A stretch of DNA of 21,240 nt, taken from contig JBEVIU010000153.1 in NCBI GenBank assembly GCA_040510575.1, positions 1 to 21,240 of the forward strand, in the 5' to 3' direction. Under the pieces are notes generated by a model. It saw nothing but the letters and a program-made list of their open reading frames with translations, searched no databases and was not told the DNA's origin. Below are positions 14,820 through 21,086 of the stretch, piece after piece (position 1 is the first letter of the stretch; every line of letters begins with the position of its first letter). The position numbers and the translations under genes are program-made. This DNA comes from DASUMF01 sp040510575. GTDB taxonomy: Bacteria; Actinomycetota; Acidimicrobiia; IMCC26256; DASPTH01.

Positions 14820-15367
14820 AGGGATACACCCTCTCGCTCGAGCTCGCGCCGAAGCGCCGCCAGGCCCCGGCGCTGCAAGGCCTTCACCGCACCGACGGTC
14901 TTGGCCAGCACCGCGGCGGTCTGCTCCAAGGACAGGTCACCGACGAGGCGCAGGAGCAGGACGTCGCGCTGATCGGGTGCGACCCGAGCGCACAGCTCGC
15001 GGACACGGTCCTCGGCGAGGGAACGGAGGACGTCGCGTTCGACATCGTCGGTCGCGGGCGGCTCGACCGCGTCGATCTCCACGATCGTGATCCGGGCACG
15101 CCGCGCCCGACGACGACGGTCGTCGATGAGGCGCGCGTGCGCGATCGAGAACACCCACGAACGGAATTGGGCGTCGGTGCCGGAGAACGAGCCGACATCG
15201 CGGAACACCCGCACGAACACCTCGTTGGTGAGGTCGTCGGGTTCGTGCGCACCCTGGACGCGGAGGTAGCCGGCGACGGCGGGCGCCAGGTTCCGGTAGA
15301 GCGACTCGAGCGCCCAGCCCGCGCCGGACTGCGCGGCATCGAGGACCCCGTGCAACTCGTCGCCCAT
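14816..15367 (-). CDS. ECF-type RNA polymerase sigma factor
   Basis: A 183-residue sigma-70 family protein with only regions 2 and 4, the ECF arrangement. Seen: region 2 from LESLYRNLAPAVAGYL through DDLTNEVFVRVFRDVGSF and FRSWVFSIAHARLIDDRRRR (core binding and -10 recognition), then region 4 with LAPDQRDVLLLRL-like VAPDQRDVLLLRLVGDLSL and an HTH LEQTAAVLAKTVGAVKALQRRGLA reading -35 DNA. ATG 15367 is chosen; GGAGG sits 10 nt upstream, slightly long. The frame is open far upstream but that part is antisense-like shadow of the redoxin gene. The overlapping downstream gene is the probable anti-sigma factor. Its regulon is unknown. Confidence 0.9.
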   Translation of the reverse strand: MGDELHGVLDAAQSGAGWALESLYRNLAPAVAGYLRVQGAHEPDDLTNEVFVRVFRDVGSFSGTDAQFRSWVFSIAHARLIDDRRRRARRARITIVEIDAVEPPATDDVERDVLRSLAEDRVRELCARVAPDQRDVLLLRLVGDLSLEQTAAVLAKTVGAVKALQRRGLAALRRELEREGVSL

Positions 15368-15448
15368 TCCGAGAACACCTCCGGGGATGCCCGACCCCAG
15401 GCCCGCGCCATGCGGCACCACCAGTCTGGCCGACGCGGAGCACCGTGC

Positions 15449-15511
15449 GTGAACGTGGCGCTCCTCCCGGCCAGGGGTCGCCACTTCTCGGCCGGTCACG
15501 ACCTCGGTGGC
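15449..15511 (+). pseudogene. possible enoyl-CoA hydratase fragment
   Basis: Frame translation gives VNVALLPARGRHFSAGHDLGG. The GRHFSAGHDL part is the oxyanion-hole signature of actinobacterial enoyl-CoA hydratases, preceded by a strand as in that family. No enoyl-CoA hydratase similarity is seen on either side; the fragment sits in the 160-bp gap between the sigma and redoxin genes, on the opposite strand. About 21 codons only, so chance cannot be excluded. Confidence 0.4.
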
Positions 15512-15527
15512 GCCGGCCGCGCCGTCG

Positions 15528-16604
15528 TCAGCCGCGCTCGGCCTTCTCGCGCTCGCGCTGCTCCTGCATCGCAGCCATGTCGGCGGTGAAGTCGGACACG
15601 AAGGGCCATGCTTCACCCTCGGCCGGCGACTGCATGAACCGGCTGAACTCGGTCGGTTCCTCGTCGGTCGACACGCGGTACTGCGAGTAAGCCTGGCGCT
15701 TGTACGTGATGTTGTCGGCCTGCAGCGTGTGCGCGGCTTCGAAATGGTGCAGCGTGCGCTCGCTGAAGCCTTCCGCTCGCCACAGGGCCTGCGCGAGCTC
15801 GAAGTGCGCGGCCGCCTGCGACACCTCGATCGGGCGCGGCTTCGAGCGTGCGATGACCTCGTCGGGCGACAGCACGTACTCGCTTTCGGCGCCCTTCGTG
15901 GCCCAGTCGCGGAGCTTGTTCGCGTAGCGCTGCGGATCCTCCATGCGCGCGGCCATGCCGAAAGGCTGCAGCTCGCCGTCGGCGTCGGGTCGCATGACAT
16001 GCGGGGGAATCGCCATCTCGGGCGGGCGCACGATGGTGCCGGCCTCGTCGATCCAGATCGCCTGCGGGATGTTGGTGACCCCGAAGCGCGCGTCGAGCTC
16101 GTGGGTCTCGTCGACGAGCGACGGGTGCTCGGCGCCGGCGTCTTCGATGTAGGGACGCAACACCTCTGCGCCGCCCATCTCGAGCCCGACGGCCACGATC
16201 TCGACGCCGAGGGGGTGGAGCTCCTCACGCAGTGCCTGCCACCCGGGCAGGTCCATGCGGCACCCTCAGTAGGGCGCCCAGGACACGAGCACGACCTTCT
16301 GACCTCGCAACGACGAGAGCCGGAACGGCGTGCCGTTCACGTCGGGGAGCTCGAGCTCGGGCGCCACGACGCTGGTGAGCGCACGCCCACCGAGCGACTC
16401 CGGACCGATCGCCCACAACCCGGCATCAGGCTCGTGCACGACCGCCATCCCGAGCTTCCCGGCGGCGGCGGCGACGTCGAACGGGTCGCCCGCGCCGCCG
16501 AGCGGCACGCACACCTCGCCCTTGCAGGCACCTTCTGGCTTGATCTCCCAGCCGGTCCCGGTCGCGAATGCGTCGGCATCGATGTCGAGCTGATCCAAGA
16601 TCAT
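15528..16604 (-). CDS. redoxin/TlpA-like protein with in-frame UGA: candidate selenoprotein
   Basis: Read through one UGA (16266-16268), the frame gives 358 residues. Residues 1-75 form an N-terminal module with Cys27 and Cys32 (GWEIKPEGACKGEVCVPL). A thioredoxin-fold domain follows: APELELPDVNGTPFRLSSL, GQKVVLVSWAPY, Sec113, Gly114-Cys115-Arg, DLPGWQALREEL, VEIVAVGLE, HPSLVDE and GVTNIPQAIWID with the cis-Pro. A helical C-terminal part completes it. The UGA lies in the active-site loop where this family normally has Cys, so the motif would be Sec-Gly-Cys, a thiol/selenol redox centre. If UGA were a stop, the fold would be cut in two at its active site. A SECIS-like hairpin follows the UGA. 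Against it: GAGGG lies 7 nt before ATG 16256, so separate initiation, a nonsense mutation or a sequencing error remain possible. ATG 16604 has AGAGG about 8 nt upstream. The cytoplasmic location is inferred from the lack of a signal peptide. Confidence 0.72.
16232..16263 (-). promoter_or_regulatory. candidate bacterial SECIS hairpin
   Basis: On the minus strand, CCUGCC (16251-16246) pairs perfectly with GGCAGG (16240-16235) around the 5-nt loop CGGGU. The stem starts 14 nt and the loop 20 nt after the UGA. A lower stem GUG/CAC (16263-16261 with 16234-16232) can form across a bulge. Known bacterial SECIS elements lie just 3' of the UGA with a short apical loop having G in its first two positions; loop position 2 here is G. 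The hairpin is inside coding sequence, so codon constraint also shapes it. Confidence 0.6.
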
Positions 16605-16642
16605 GCGCGTGGCCTCTCGCCGGGATCACGTCGAGTGACCTC

Positions 16643-16648
16643 ACCATA
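16643..16648 (-). promoter_or_regulatory. possible -10 element for the redoxin gene
   Basis: TATGGT on the minus strand fits TANNNT and lies about 40 nt upstream of ATG 16604. No good -35 hexamer is seen; the 16675-16701 dyad lies just upstream, where an activator could bind. Confidence 0.3.
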
Positions 16649-16674
16649 GTGCTGCACCGGTTCGGCGCCCGCGA

Positions 16675-16701
16675 GCGGTAGACACTGTGCACGTCTACCG
16701 C
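16675..16701. promoter_or_regulatory. 9-bp-arm dyad, probable operator between divergent genes
   Basis: GCGGTAGAC (16675-16683) and GTCTACCGC (16693-16701) are perfect complements separated by the 9-nt ACTGTGCAC. The centres of the arms are 18 bp apart, about two helical turns, as for a dimeric regulator. It lies in the 113-bp region between the redoxin gene (minus) and the GAP-family gene (plus), so it could control either or both. Confidence 0.6.
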
Positions 16702-16717
16702 CATCACCCTGCACCTC

Positions 16718-17395
16718 ATGGTCCGCATCACGTTGTTCGCGCTCGTTGCGGCGACGAGCCCGCTCGCGCTCGCGTCGGTGATCGCCGTGCTCACGAGCGG
16801 ACGCGGACGGCTCAACGGCTCCGCGTTCGCGATCGGGTTCGTCGCCGGGCAGGCCTTGTTCTGCGCTCTCGCCCTCGCCCTCGGTGCTGCGTCGTCGCCC
16901 GACCACGAGAAGCGCTTCCCGACCTTCCAGGCGCTGCTCGTGATCGCGTTCGGCGCCGCGTTGCTCGTGGTCGCCGCGTACTTCCGCCGGCAAGCGCCGA
17001 CGTCGGACACACCCAAGCCTCCGAGCCGTCGCACCGAGGCCATCCACGCGCGGCTCTCGTCACTGAGCCCGGCGACCGCGCTCGGGACCGGCCTCGCGCT
17101 CGGGATCGGCGGACCCAAGCGCATCGCGGTGACGCTCGTGGCGACCGCGACCATCGAGGCAGCAGCGCTGGGACCGGCGCGAACCACCGGCGTCGCGGTG
17201 TTCTACGTGGCGATCGCGACCGCACTCGTCTGGGTGCCGGTCCTCCTCTACGTCGTGTTCGGCACGCGTGCGGCCGGCTGGCTCGCCGATGGCCAGCGAT
17301 GGGCGTCACGCCACCGCGACATGCTCACCTTCTACCCGTCGGCAGTGCTCGGCGTCGTGCTCATCATCGACGGGATCGTCCAGTTGGCGCGGTGA
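16718..17395 (+). CDS. GAP-family (Sap/LysE-like) integral membrane protein
   Basis: A 225-residue polytopic inner-membrane protein. Seen: six likely membrane segments (about 4-25, 36-58, 66-88, 120-142, 155-180, 200-222) with a basic loop near 90-110 and the opening VAATSPLALASVIAVLTSGRG ... AFAIGFVAGQ typical of the GAP/SfLAP family, distantly related to LysE exporters. Mycobacterial relatives (Sap, GAP) take part in moving sulfolipid or glycopeptidolipid to the cell surface, so small-molecule or lipid export is a family-based guess. ATG 16718 lacks a clear ribosome site; a leaderless or short-leader transcript is possible. It is divergent from the redoxin gene with the 16675-16701 dyad between them. 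Confidence 0.8.
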   Translation: MVRITLFALVAATSPLALASVIAVLTSGRGRLNGSAFAIGFVAGQALFCALALALGAASSPDHEKRFPTFQALLVIAFGAALLVVAAYFRRQAPTSDTPKPPSRRTEAIHARLSSLSPATALGTGLALGIGGPKRIAVTLVATATIEAAALGPARTTGVAVFYVAIATALVWVPVLLYVVFGTRAAGWLADGQRWASRHRDMLTFYPSAVLGVVLIIDGIVQLAR

Positions 17396-17396
17396 A

Positions 17397-17415
17397 ACGA
17401 GCCTGGAACGCTCGT
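17397..17415 (+). terminator. possible weak hairpin after the GAP-family gene
   Basis: ACGAGC (17397-17402) and GCTCGT (17410-17415) are perfect complements around a 7-nt loop, two bases after the stop codon. There is no U-tract, so it is at best a weak or factor-assisted terminator. Confidence 0.35.
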
Positions 17416-17439
17416 CGTTGCCAGACTGGCGCCGTTTCG

Positions 17440-17549
17440 GGTCGTCGGTGGCGTGCGCGTCGGCGATCGCTGCGTCGTGGTCGATGCGACCCGAGAAGGG
17501 CCCGTACGGCTCGCCGATCTTGATCCGGGGGCCGTCATGGAGCGTGAGC
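17440..17549 (-). pseudogene. possible MaoC-like dehydratase fragment
   Basis: Minus-strand translation contains RIKIGEPYGPFSGRID followed by HDAAIADAHATDDP, resembling the opening of two-domain MaoC-like dehydratases, where a GE-x-GP-x(3)-G-x-ID stretch leads into an A-x-AT-x-DP helix. The rest of the fold is absent; the frame continues only as antisense of the GAP-family gene end. It occupies the 200-bp gap before the FAD monooxygenase gene. Similarity is by eye only and weak. Confidence 0.3.
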
Positions 17550-17598
17550 GTAGGCTGGCACGCCGCAAGCGCAGGAAGACCCATGGCGGAGCGTGACG

Positions 17599-18993
17599 AT
17601 GGCACGAATCGTGGTGTGCGGCGGCAGCGTGATCGGCCTTGCGACGGCCATGCTCCTCGCTCGCGACGACCACGAGGTCACCGTGCTCGAGCGCGACGGG
17701 TCACCTGTTCCCCCCGACCCGACCAGCGCGTGGCACGACTGGGATCGCACCGGTGTCGCGCAGTTCCACCAGCCGCACAACCTGTTTGCACGTGCCCGCG
17801 CGGTCATGGACCTCGACCTCCCGGGCCTCACGGAGCGCCTCCTCGACGCGGGCGGCGCGTGGATCGACCCCATCACCTGGATGCCGCCGTGGATCGACGA
17901 CCGGACGCCGCGACCCGGCGACGAGCGGTTCTCCTTCGTGAACGCGAGACGTCCCGTGATGGAAGCGGTGTTCGCGCAAGCTGCCGACACCCACGACGGC
18001 GTGACGGTACGGCGGGGGGTGAGCGTCGCCGGCCTCCGATCTCGAGATCGCAACGGGTCGCCGATGCCCCACGTCACCGGGGTCCGGCTCGGCGACGGCG
18101 ACGAGCTCGACGCCGACCTGGTGATCGACGCGACGGGCCGCCGCACGCGCGTGCCCGAGTGGGTCGCCGAACTGGGCGCCGCGCCGCCGCACCTGGAGTC
18201 CGAGGACTCGGGGTTCGTGTACTACACGCGCTACTTCCGTGGCGCGGAACGGCCGCCGGTCATGGGCCCCGTGCTGTCCGCACTCGGCTCGGTGTCGATC
18301 CTCACGTTGCACGGCGACAACGACACGTGGTCGGTCACCGTGTTCACGACGTCGTCCGACACCGAGCTGCGCGGCCTGCGCGATCCCGCCACCTTCGACC
18401 GCGTGGTGCGCGCGTGCCCGCTGCAGGCCCACTGGCTCGATGGTGAGGCGCTCACCGACGTCGAGACGATGGCCGGCATCCTCGACAAGTACCGCCGGTA
18501 CGTGGTCGACGATCGACCGGTCGTCACAGGAGTCGTCGCCGTGGGTGACGCGTCGGCGTGCACCAACCCGTCGGAAGGACGCGGCATCAGCGTGGGCCTC
18601 GTGCAGGCGCAGCGCCTGCGCGACGCAGTGCGCGACGGCTTCGACGACGCGGAAGGGTTCGTGGCTCGCTACGACGCCGCGACCGAGCGCGACGTGACGC
18701 CCTTCTTCCGCAATCAGCTCGTGTCCGACCGTGCACGCGTCGCCGAGATGCAGGCCATTCGCGACGGTGTCGATCCCGCACCCACCGATCCCGCCGCCGC
18801 CGCGATGTGGGTCGCCGTGGCGCACGACCCCGACGTGTTCCGCTCGATGATCGAGACGGTCACGTGCCTCGCGTTCCCGCAGGAGGTGATGGCTCGCCCC
18901 GACATCCGGGCGAAGATCGCCGCGTACGCGGGCCGGGCATCCGACCCACTACCGGGGCCCAGCCGCGCGGAGTTGGTCGACCTCACGCGCTGA
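17599..18993 (+). CDS. FAD-dependent monooxygenase/oxidoreductase
   Basis: A 464-residue flavoprotein of the p-hydroxybenzoate-hydroxylase-like or geranylgeranyl-reductase-like superfamily. Seen: an N-terminal dinucleotide-binding fold RIVVCGGSVIGLATAML with a following acidic residue in VTVLERD; the middle LVIDATGRRTRVPEW; and the FAD-closing motif VAVGDASACTNPSEGRG with GISVGL. It would use FAD and NAD(P)H to modify an unknown substrate; several actinobacterial relatives lack proof of hydroxylase activity. ATG 17599 is chosen because GGAG (17588-17591) precedes it by 7 nt, while GTG 17593 would be too close to that site. It converges with the ArsR-fusion gene, with 6 bp between stops. Confidence 0.85.
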   Translation: MARIVVCGGSVIGLATAMLLARDDHEVTVLERDGSPVPPDPTSAWHDWDRTGVAQFHQPHNLFARARAVMDLDLPGLTERLLDAGGAWIDPITWMPPWIDDRTPRPGDERFSFVNARRPVMEAVFAQAADTHDGVTVRRGVSVAGLRSRDRNGSPMPHVTGVRLGDGDELDADLVIDATGRRTRVPEWVAELGAAPPHLESEDSGFVYYTRYFRGAERPPVMGPVLSALGSVSILTLHGDNDTWSVTVFTTSSDTELRGLRDPATFDRVVRACPLQAHWLDGEALTDVETMAGILDKYRRYVVDDRPVVTGVVAVGDASACTNPSEGRGISVGLVQAQRLRDAVRDGFDDAEGFVARYDAATERDVTPFFRNQLVSDRARVAEMQAIRDGVDPAPTDPAAAAMWVAVAHDPDVFRSMIETVTCLAFPQEVMARPDIRAKIAAYAGRASDPLPGPSRAELVDLTR

Positions 18994-18999
18994 GCGCCG

Positions 19000-19761
19000 T
19001 CACGTCCACATGAGCGATCCGGGCGTGGTGAGGAGCTCACCCGTCTCGAGCCATGTCTTGAGCCCGGAGAGGATCATCGGCCAGCCCGCGTAGATCTGGT
19101 CGTTCGCACCCTCGCGCATCTGGTCGTGGGTGAGCGTGAGCCGACACGAGTCCTCGACCGCCTCGATCTCCCAGGTGACCCTCGTGGCGCCCTCGGCCTC
19201 CGCCTCGGGGCTGAAGTGGGCGAGCATCGTGTGCACGAGACGGCGGGGCGGATCGGCCTCGAGCACTTCGCCTTCGCCGAGGAGGATGTCGCCGTTCGCT
19301 GCGCTCAGCTCCATCCTCGAGCCGACCGTCCATTCCGAGTCGACGCGAGCGCCGAAGTTGTACTTCTCCCGGATGTCGCCGTCCGTGATCGCCTCCCACA
19401 GTCGCTCGGGGGTCGTGCGGATGTAGATCTCGAAGACTCGTTCCATCGTTGCCTCCAGGCTGGACTTGAGCTCGCTGAGCCCAGCGGCCCATGGCTCGGC
19501 GTACTTGCTCACCCAACGGTCGTGGACGAGCCGGATGGGAACCGGGTTCAGGTGGTGGAGCTTCTCTCGCCCTCGCCGCTTCGTGACCACGAGCCCCGCG
19601 TCCTCGAGCTGCTTGAGGTGCTTCATCACCCCGAAGCGGGTCATCTCGAAGCGGGACTCGAGCTGGCGCAACGTCTGGCCGTCTTCACGGAACAGCTCGT
19701 CGAGCAGGCTGCGCCGGGTCGGATCGGCGAGGGCCCTGAACACCGCGTCCACACCAGCCAT
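19000..19761 (-). CDS. ArsR-type HTH regulator fused to SRPBCC (AHSA1-like) domain
   Basis: A single frame of 253 residues. The first ~100 residues are an ArsR winged helix (VFRALADPTRRSLLDELF, then the HTH TLRQLESRFEMTRFGVMKHLKQLEDAGLV and wing KRRGREKLHHL). The rest is an SRPBCC/AHSA1-like ligand-binding fold (MERVFEIYIRTTPERLWEAITD to WPMILSGLKTWLETG). The two parts are often separate adjacent genes; here no stop intervenes. No metal-binding Cys pair (CxC) of classical ArsR is present, so a small hydrophobic ligand may be sensed by the SRPBCC half (inference). ATG 19761 is given because the HTH family begins there, but it lies within the predicted -10; GTG 19752 on a leaderless transcript fits the promoter better, and GTG 19782 is the longest option. 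Confidence 0.83.
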   Translation of the reverse strand: MAGVDAVFRALADPTRRSLLDELFREDGQTLRQLESRFEMTRFGVMKHLKQLEDAGLVVTKRRGREKLHHLNPVPIRLVHDRWVSKYAEPWAAGLSELKSSLEATMERVFEIYIRTTPERLWEAITDGDIREKYNFGARVDSEWTVGSRMELSAANGDILLGEGEVLEADPPRRLVHTMLAHFSPEAEAEGATRVTWEIEAVEDSCRLTLTHDQMREGANDQIYAGWPMILSGLKTWLETGELLTTPGSLMWT

Positions 19762-19789
19762 GTTATGTGACTGATTGGTCACATGTCAA
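19760..19789 (-). promoter_or_regulatory. promoter of the ArsR-SRPBCC gene with embedded operator
   Basis: Minus strand: a perfect -35 TTGACA (19789-19784), an 18-bp spacer and a -10 TAACAT (19765-19760). The spacer contains a dyad, ATGTGAC and GTCACAT (19765-19771 and 19778-19784) with 6 nt between, touching both hexamers. A dimer bound there would block polymerase, fitting self-repression by the ArsR-type product. The start point would fall near 19753, at the in-frame GTG 19752. Confidence 0.65.
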
Positions 19790-19797
19790 CGCGCGGT

Positions 19798-20517
19798 TCA
19801 CGCGATGGCGAAGACGAGCTCCTCGTCGTGTGCGATGCGCAGCGCCCACACCACCGTGATCACGATGGCGGCGCCGGTGATGCTGAACGAGGCCACGGTC
19901 TTCAACGCCACGAAGAGGGCGACCGGCATGCTGACCAGCATCACGAAGGTGGATGCCGCGGTGACGAGGTGCACCGCCGCCCAGAGCACGGTGAGGCCAC
20001 GGAACAGCCGCACGATGGGCGGCCTGGTCGCGACGTCGGGCCCCAGCGGGCAGAAGTCGTGCGCGAGGTGCGCGATGGCGGGACGACCCACCAACAGCGA
20101 GCCGAAGAACACGAGCGCCAGCACCACCGTGGTGGCGACCGGCTGCACGAAGTAGGCGAAGGTGCTCCCACTCGCGAGCCCGACCGCCGTCTTCACCGTG
20201 AGCCCGAGGGTGGCGAGCATGAGGATGGCGGGAATCGCCTCGCCGCGGAGCACGCGGCGGAGGATCGCGCCGTACCCCCAGATCAGGACGGCCAGCATCG
20301 CGGCGAGCGGGCCCATCAGGTTGACGACGACGATGAACAACACGGCCGGCACGAGCGTGGCCTCGAGCAACCGGGGCAAGCCACGTCGGGCGACGGCGAG
20401 GAGCACGAGACGCTTCGAGAGCTTCGGCCCCGCGGCGGCTCCGGCCTCCCGTGGTGTGCCCGCGACGAGCATCCAGGTTGGCACGGGTGCCGGGGGTGCC
20501 GGGTCGAGCATTGTCAC
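19798..20517 (-). CDS. VC0807-like polytopic membrane protein
   Basis: A 239-residue hydrophobic protein resembling the VC0807 family (related to septation protein IspZ-like small membrane proteins). Seen: a cytosolic N-terminal part rich in Pro/Ala, then about six membrane segments (for instance LEATLVPAVLFIVVVNLMG, AAMLAVLIWGYGAILRR, AILMLATLGLTVKTAVGLA, VVLALVFFGSLLVG, and two near the C-terminus). No catalytic motif is visible and the function is unknown. GTG 20517 has GGAG about 10 nt upstream; ATG 20511 is an alternative. The stop lies 9 bp from the promoter of the following ArsR-fusion gene, so that gene can be expressed separately. Confidence 0.75.
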   Translation of the reverse strand: MTMLDPAPPAPVPTWMLVAGTPREAGAAAGPKLSKRLVLLAVARRGLPRLLEATLVPAVLFIVVVNLMGPLAAMLAVLIWGYGAILRRVLRGEAIPAILMLATLGLTVKTAVGLASGSTFAYFVQPVATTVVLALVFFGSLLVGRPAIAHLAHDFCPLGPDVATRPPIVRLFRGLTVLWAAVHLVTAASTFVMLVSMPVALFVALKTVASFSITGAAIVITVVWALRIAHDEELVFAIA

Positions 20518-20700
20518 GGTGCGTCCACTCCGCCTGCGGTGCGCGACCGGCCCGACGGATGGGAGCGGAGGCCGCGGCCGGCGAGGCCGCGTCGATTCAC
20601 CATATGACCTGTACCTTCGGCATCCAACCCGGGATCCTCAGGTCTTTCTGGGCTTGCGTAACCTCGGTCACTCCCAGTGCCCGAGGAACGAGGCCGGAAC
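20518..20700. other. non-coding stretch, no gene seen
   Basis: This is the upstream region of the VC0807-like gene and of the YHYH pseudogene. Bases from about 20597 to 20675 are visibly less GC-rich than the surroundings, as promoter regions often are, but I could not settle on hexamers. No reading frame here has convincing protein character. Confidence 0.5.
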
Positions 20701-21024
20701 GTGGAAAGGTCGCGGCAACGCACGGTGCTGGTCGTCGACCACGACCACGAGAGCACAGCGCTCGACGACCGCCGCCACGACCAACACGGGCGCCCAGGCC
20801 GGCGACGGCACGCTCACGCGCGGGCCGTGGTTCGTGAACGACGACACGGAGCACGACGTCAACAGGAAGGTCGCGGTCGAGGGCAACGTCGAGTCGGCAT
20901 CACGAGCAAGGTGCAACTCGACGGAAGGTCGGTGACCACGTACCACTAGGTGATGACGCAGGACTTCCCCTACTCGGTGAGCTGCTTCCGCGGTGTGGCG
21001 GTGGGAGCGCCGCGCAGCTCCTGA
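20701..21024 (+). pseudogene. collapsed YHYH-domain secreted protein/lipoprotein gene
   Basis: Two pieces in different frames match the two ends of YHYH-family proteins. The first (frame of 20777-20892) has a Thr-rich stretch typical after a lipobox, then GTLTRGPWFVNDDTEHD and VNRKVAVEGNVES, the family's N-terminal region. The second (frame of 20896-21021) reads GITSKVQLDGRSVTTYH, an amber TAG at 20947 where the signature Tyr belongs, then VMTQDFPYSVSCFRGVAV, the family's C-terminus. The long middle part is missing, so an internal deletion joined the ends out of frame near 20893, and a nonsense change followed. A GTG at 20701 with GAGG 7 nt upstream could be the old start, with another frameshift in the signal peptide. 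YHYH proteins are of unknown function and exported. Confidence 0.72.
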
Positions 21025-21045
21025 GCTCAGCCCCCTCCCCCCGTC

Positions 21046-21086
21046 GATCAGGCCCCGGGATCAGGGCCCGTCGATCAGGGCCCGTC
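21046..21086. repeat. three tandem copies of a 13-14 bp unit
   Basis: GATCAGGGCCCGTC occurs at 21059-21072 and 21073-21086, preceded by the variant GATCAGGCCCCGG at 21046-21058. The last copy covers the stop of the downstream (minus-strand) oxidoreductase gene, so its end and stop codon were duplicated into the 3' flank. Confidence 0.8.

Noticed and set aside
15368..16228. N-terminal extension of the ECF sigma factor
   Set aside because: Ser/Arg-rich out-of-frame shadow of the redoxin gene; region 2 follows ATG 15367 at the normal distance.
15528..16256. Separate 242-residue gene starting at ATG 16256
   Set aside because: It begins in the middle of a thioredoxin fold and is in the same frame as the preceding 112 codons, so one gene read through UGA explains both better. 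A GAGGG before the ATG keeps the alternative alive and is noted in the feature.
19783..20607. 274-codon plus-strand frame rich in His, Asp, Gly and Arg
   Set aside because: Antisense shadow of the VC0807-like membrane protein gene.
20597..20854. 85-codon minus-strand frame ending in IPGWMPKVQVIW
   Set aside because: The C-terminal residues look protein-like, but the rest is Arg/Gly-rich, has no recognised family and is antisense to the YHYH remnant.
20947..20949. TAG in the YHYH gene as pyrrolysine
   Set aside because: The same gene also has a frameshift and lacks its middle domain, so a nonsense mutation in a pseudogene is simpler.
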